From assembly GCA_028532985.1 (NCBI GenBank), contig JANCIK010000012.1, forward strand, positions 496,001 to 560,000: a stretch of DNA of 64,000 bases, written 5' to 3'. The DNA is from Stropharia rugosoannulata. Lineage: Eukaryota; Basidiomycota; Agaricomycetes; Agaricales; Strophariaceae. Of this stretch, positions 63,826 through 64,000 are shown one piece after another. The notes beneath the pieces were generated by a model. It was not told the origin of the DNA, searched no databases, and was given only the letters and a program-made list of their open reading frames with translations. Both the position numbers and the translations under genes were made by a program. Position 1 is the first letter of the stretch; each line of letters starts with the position of its first letter.

Positions 63826-64000
63826 GATTGGAGAGATGCTGGGTGAGGGAAAGTAGTAGAAGGCATTGGAAAAACATGAAGAAAATAGATCCGGAGTGTC
63901 GGATAAGGACGTCTGTTTTTAGTCATTCCCGCGGTTCGCTAACACGGGACTCGAGTCTTGTGAAATGGCAAGTACATATTGCCTATGAAGGAGTTTTCTT
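63826..64000. other. Upstream region at window edge
   Basis: The last 175 bp hold part of the methyltransferase promoter; nothing specific seen. Confidence 0.3.

Overview
The window is genomic DNA from a filamentous basidiomycete, most likely an Agaricomycete. Almost every gene is broken by short (about 50-90 nt) GT-AG introns with CTNAC-like branch points. A spermidine synthase-saccharopine dehydrogenase fusion, an arrangement known from basidiomycetes, is present. Many genes belong to families typical of mushroom-forming fungi: F-box/LRR proteins, single-pass ectodomain proteins, a MYND protein and a Kre9/Knh1-like secreted protein. I see no rRNA, tRNA, CRISPR array, virus or plasmid. I rebuilt exons by hand from reading frames, splice sites and phase. 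Where a whole gene sums to a multiple of three I say so.

Layout, 1-17 kb: an edge-truncated protein with a nucleotidyltransferase-like motif (-); a MYND-finger protein (-) with three MluI cell-cycle boxes upstream; a mucin-like membrane protein (+) tail to tail with a single-pass ectodomain protein (-); a secreted isochorismatase-like hydrolase (-); a Trf4-type poly(A) polymerase (+); a TauD-type dioxygenase (-); and a short-chain dehydrogenase (+) followed 27 bp later by a 716-bp MITE-like element. 18-34 kb: a KRE2/MNT1 mannosyltransferase (+), an F-box protein (+), the Spe3-Lys9 chimera (-) divergent from farnesyltransferase beta (+) across a 133-bp gap, a second F-box protein (-), a small secreted protein (-) and an F-box/LRR protein (-).

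35-48 kb: an intact MFS sugar transporter (+), a cysteine-containing secreted protein (+), two head-to-head paralogous F-box/LRR genes (- and +), a ricin-B-like beta-trefoil protein (+) and a polytopic membrane protein (-). 49-64 kb: an HMG-box regulator (+), the TFIIIB subunit BRF1 (+), a small secreted protein (-), an Atl1-type alkyltransferase-like repair protein (-), a group III hybrid histidine kinase with HAMP repeats (+) and a METTL7-like methyltransferase (-).

Housekeeping genes (Spe3-Lys9, FTase beta, BRF1, histidine kinase, Trf4, Kre2) are interleaved with lineage-specific families, as is usual for a fungal chromosome arm. I find no co-directional biosynthetic cluster and no obviously new multi-gene system. 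The most unusual signal is an apparent 2-nt micro-exon in the secreted protein gene at 30.4-31.0 kb: the reading frame closes only if it is included.
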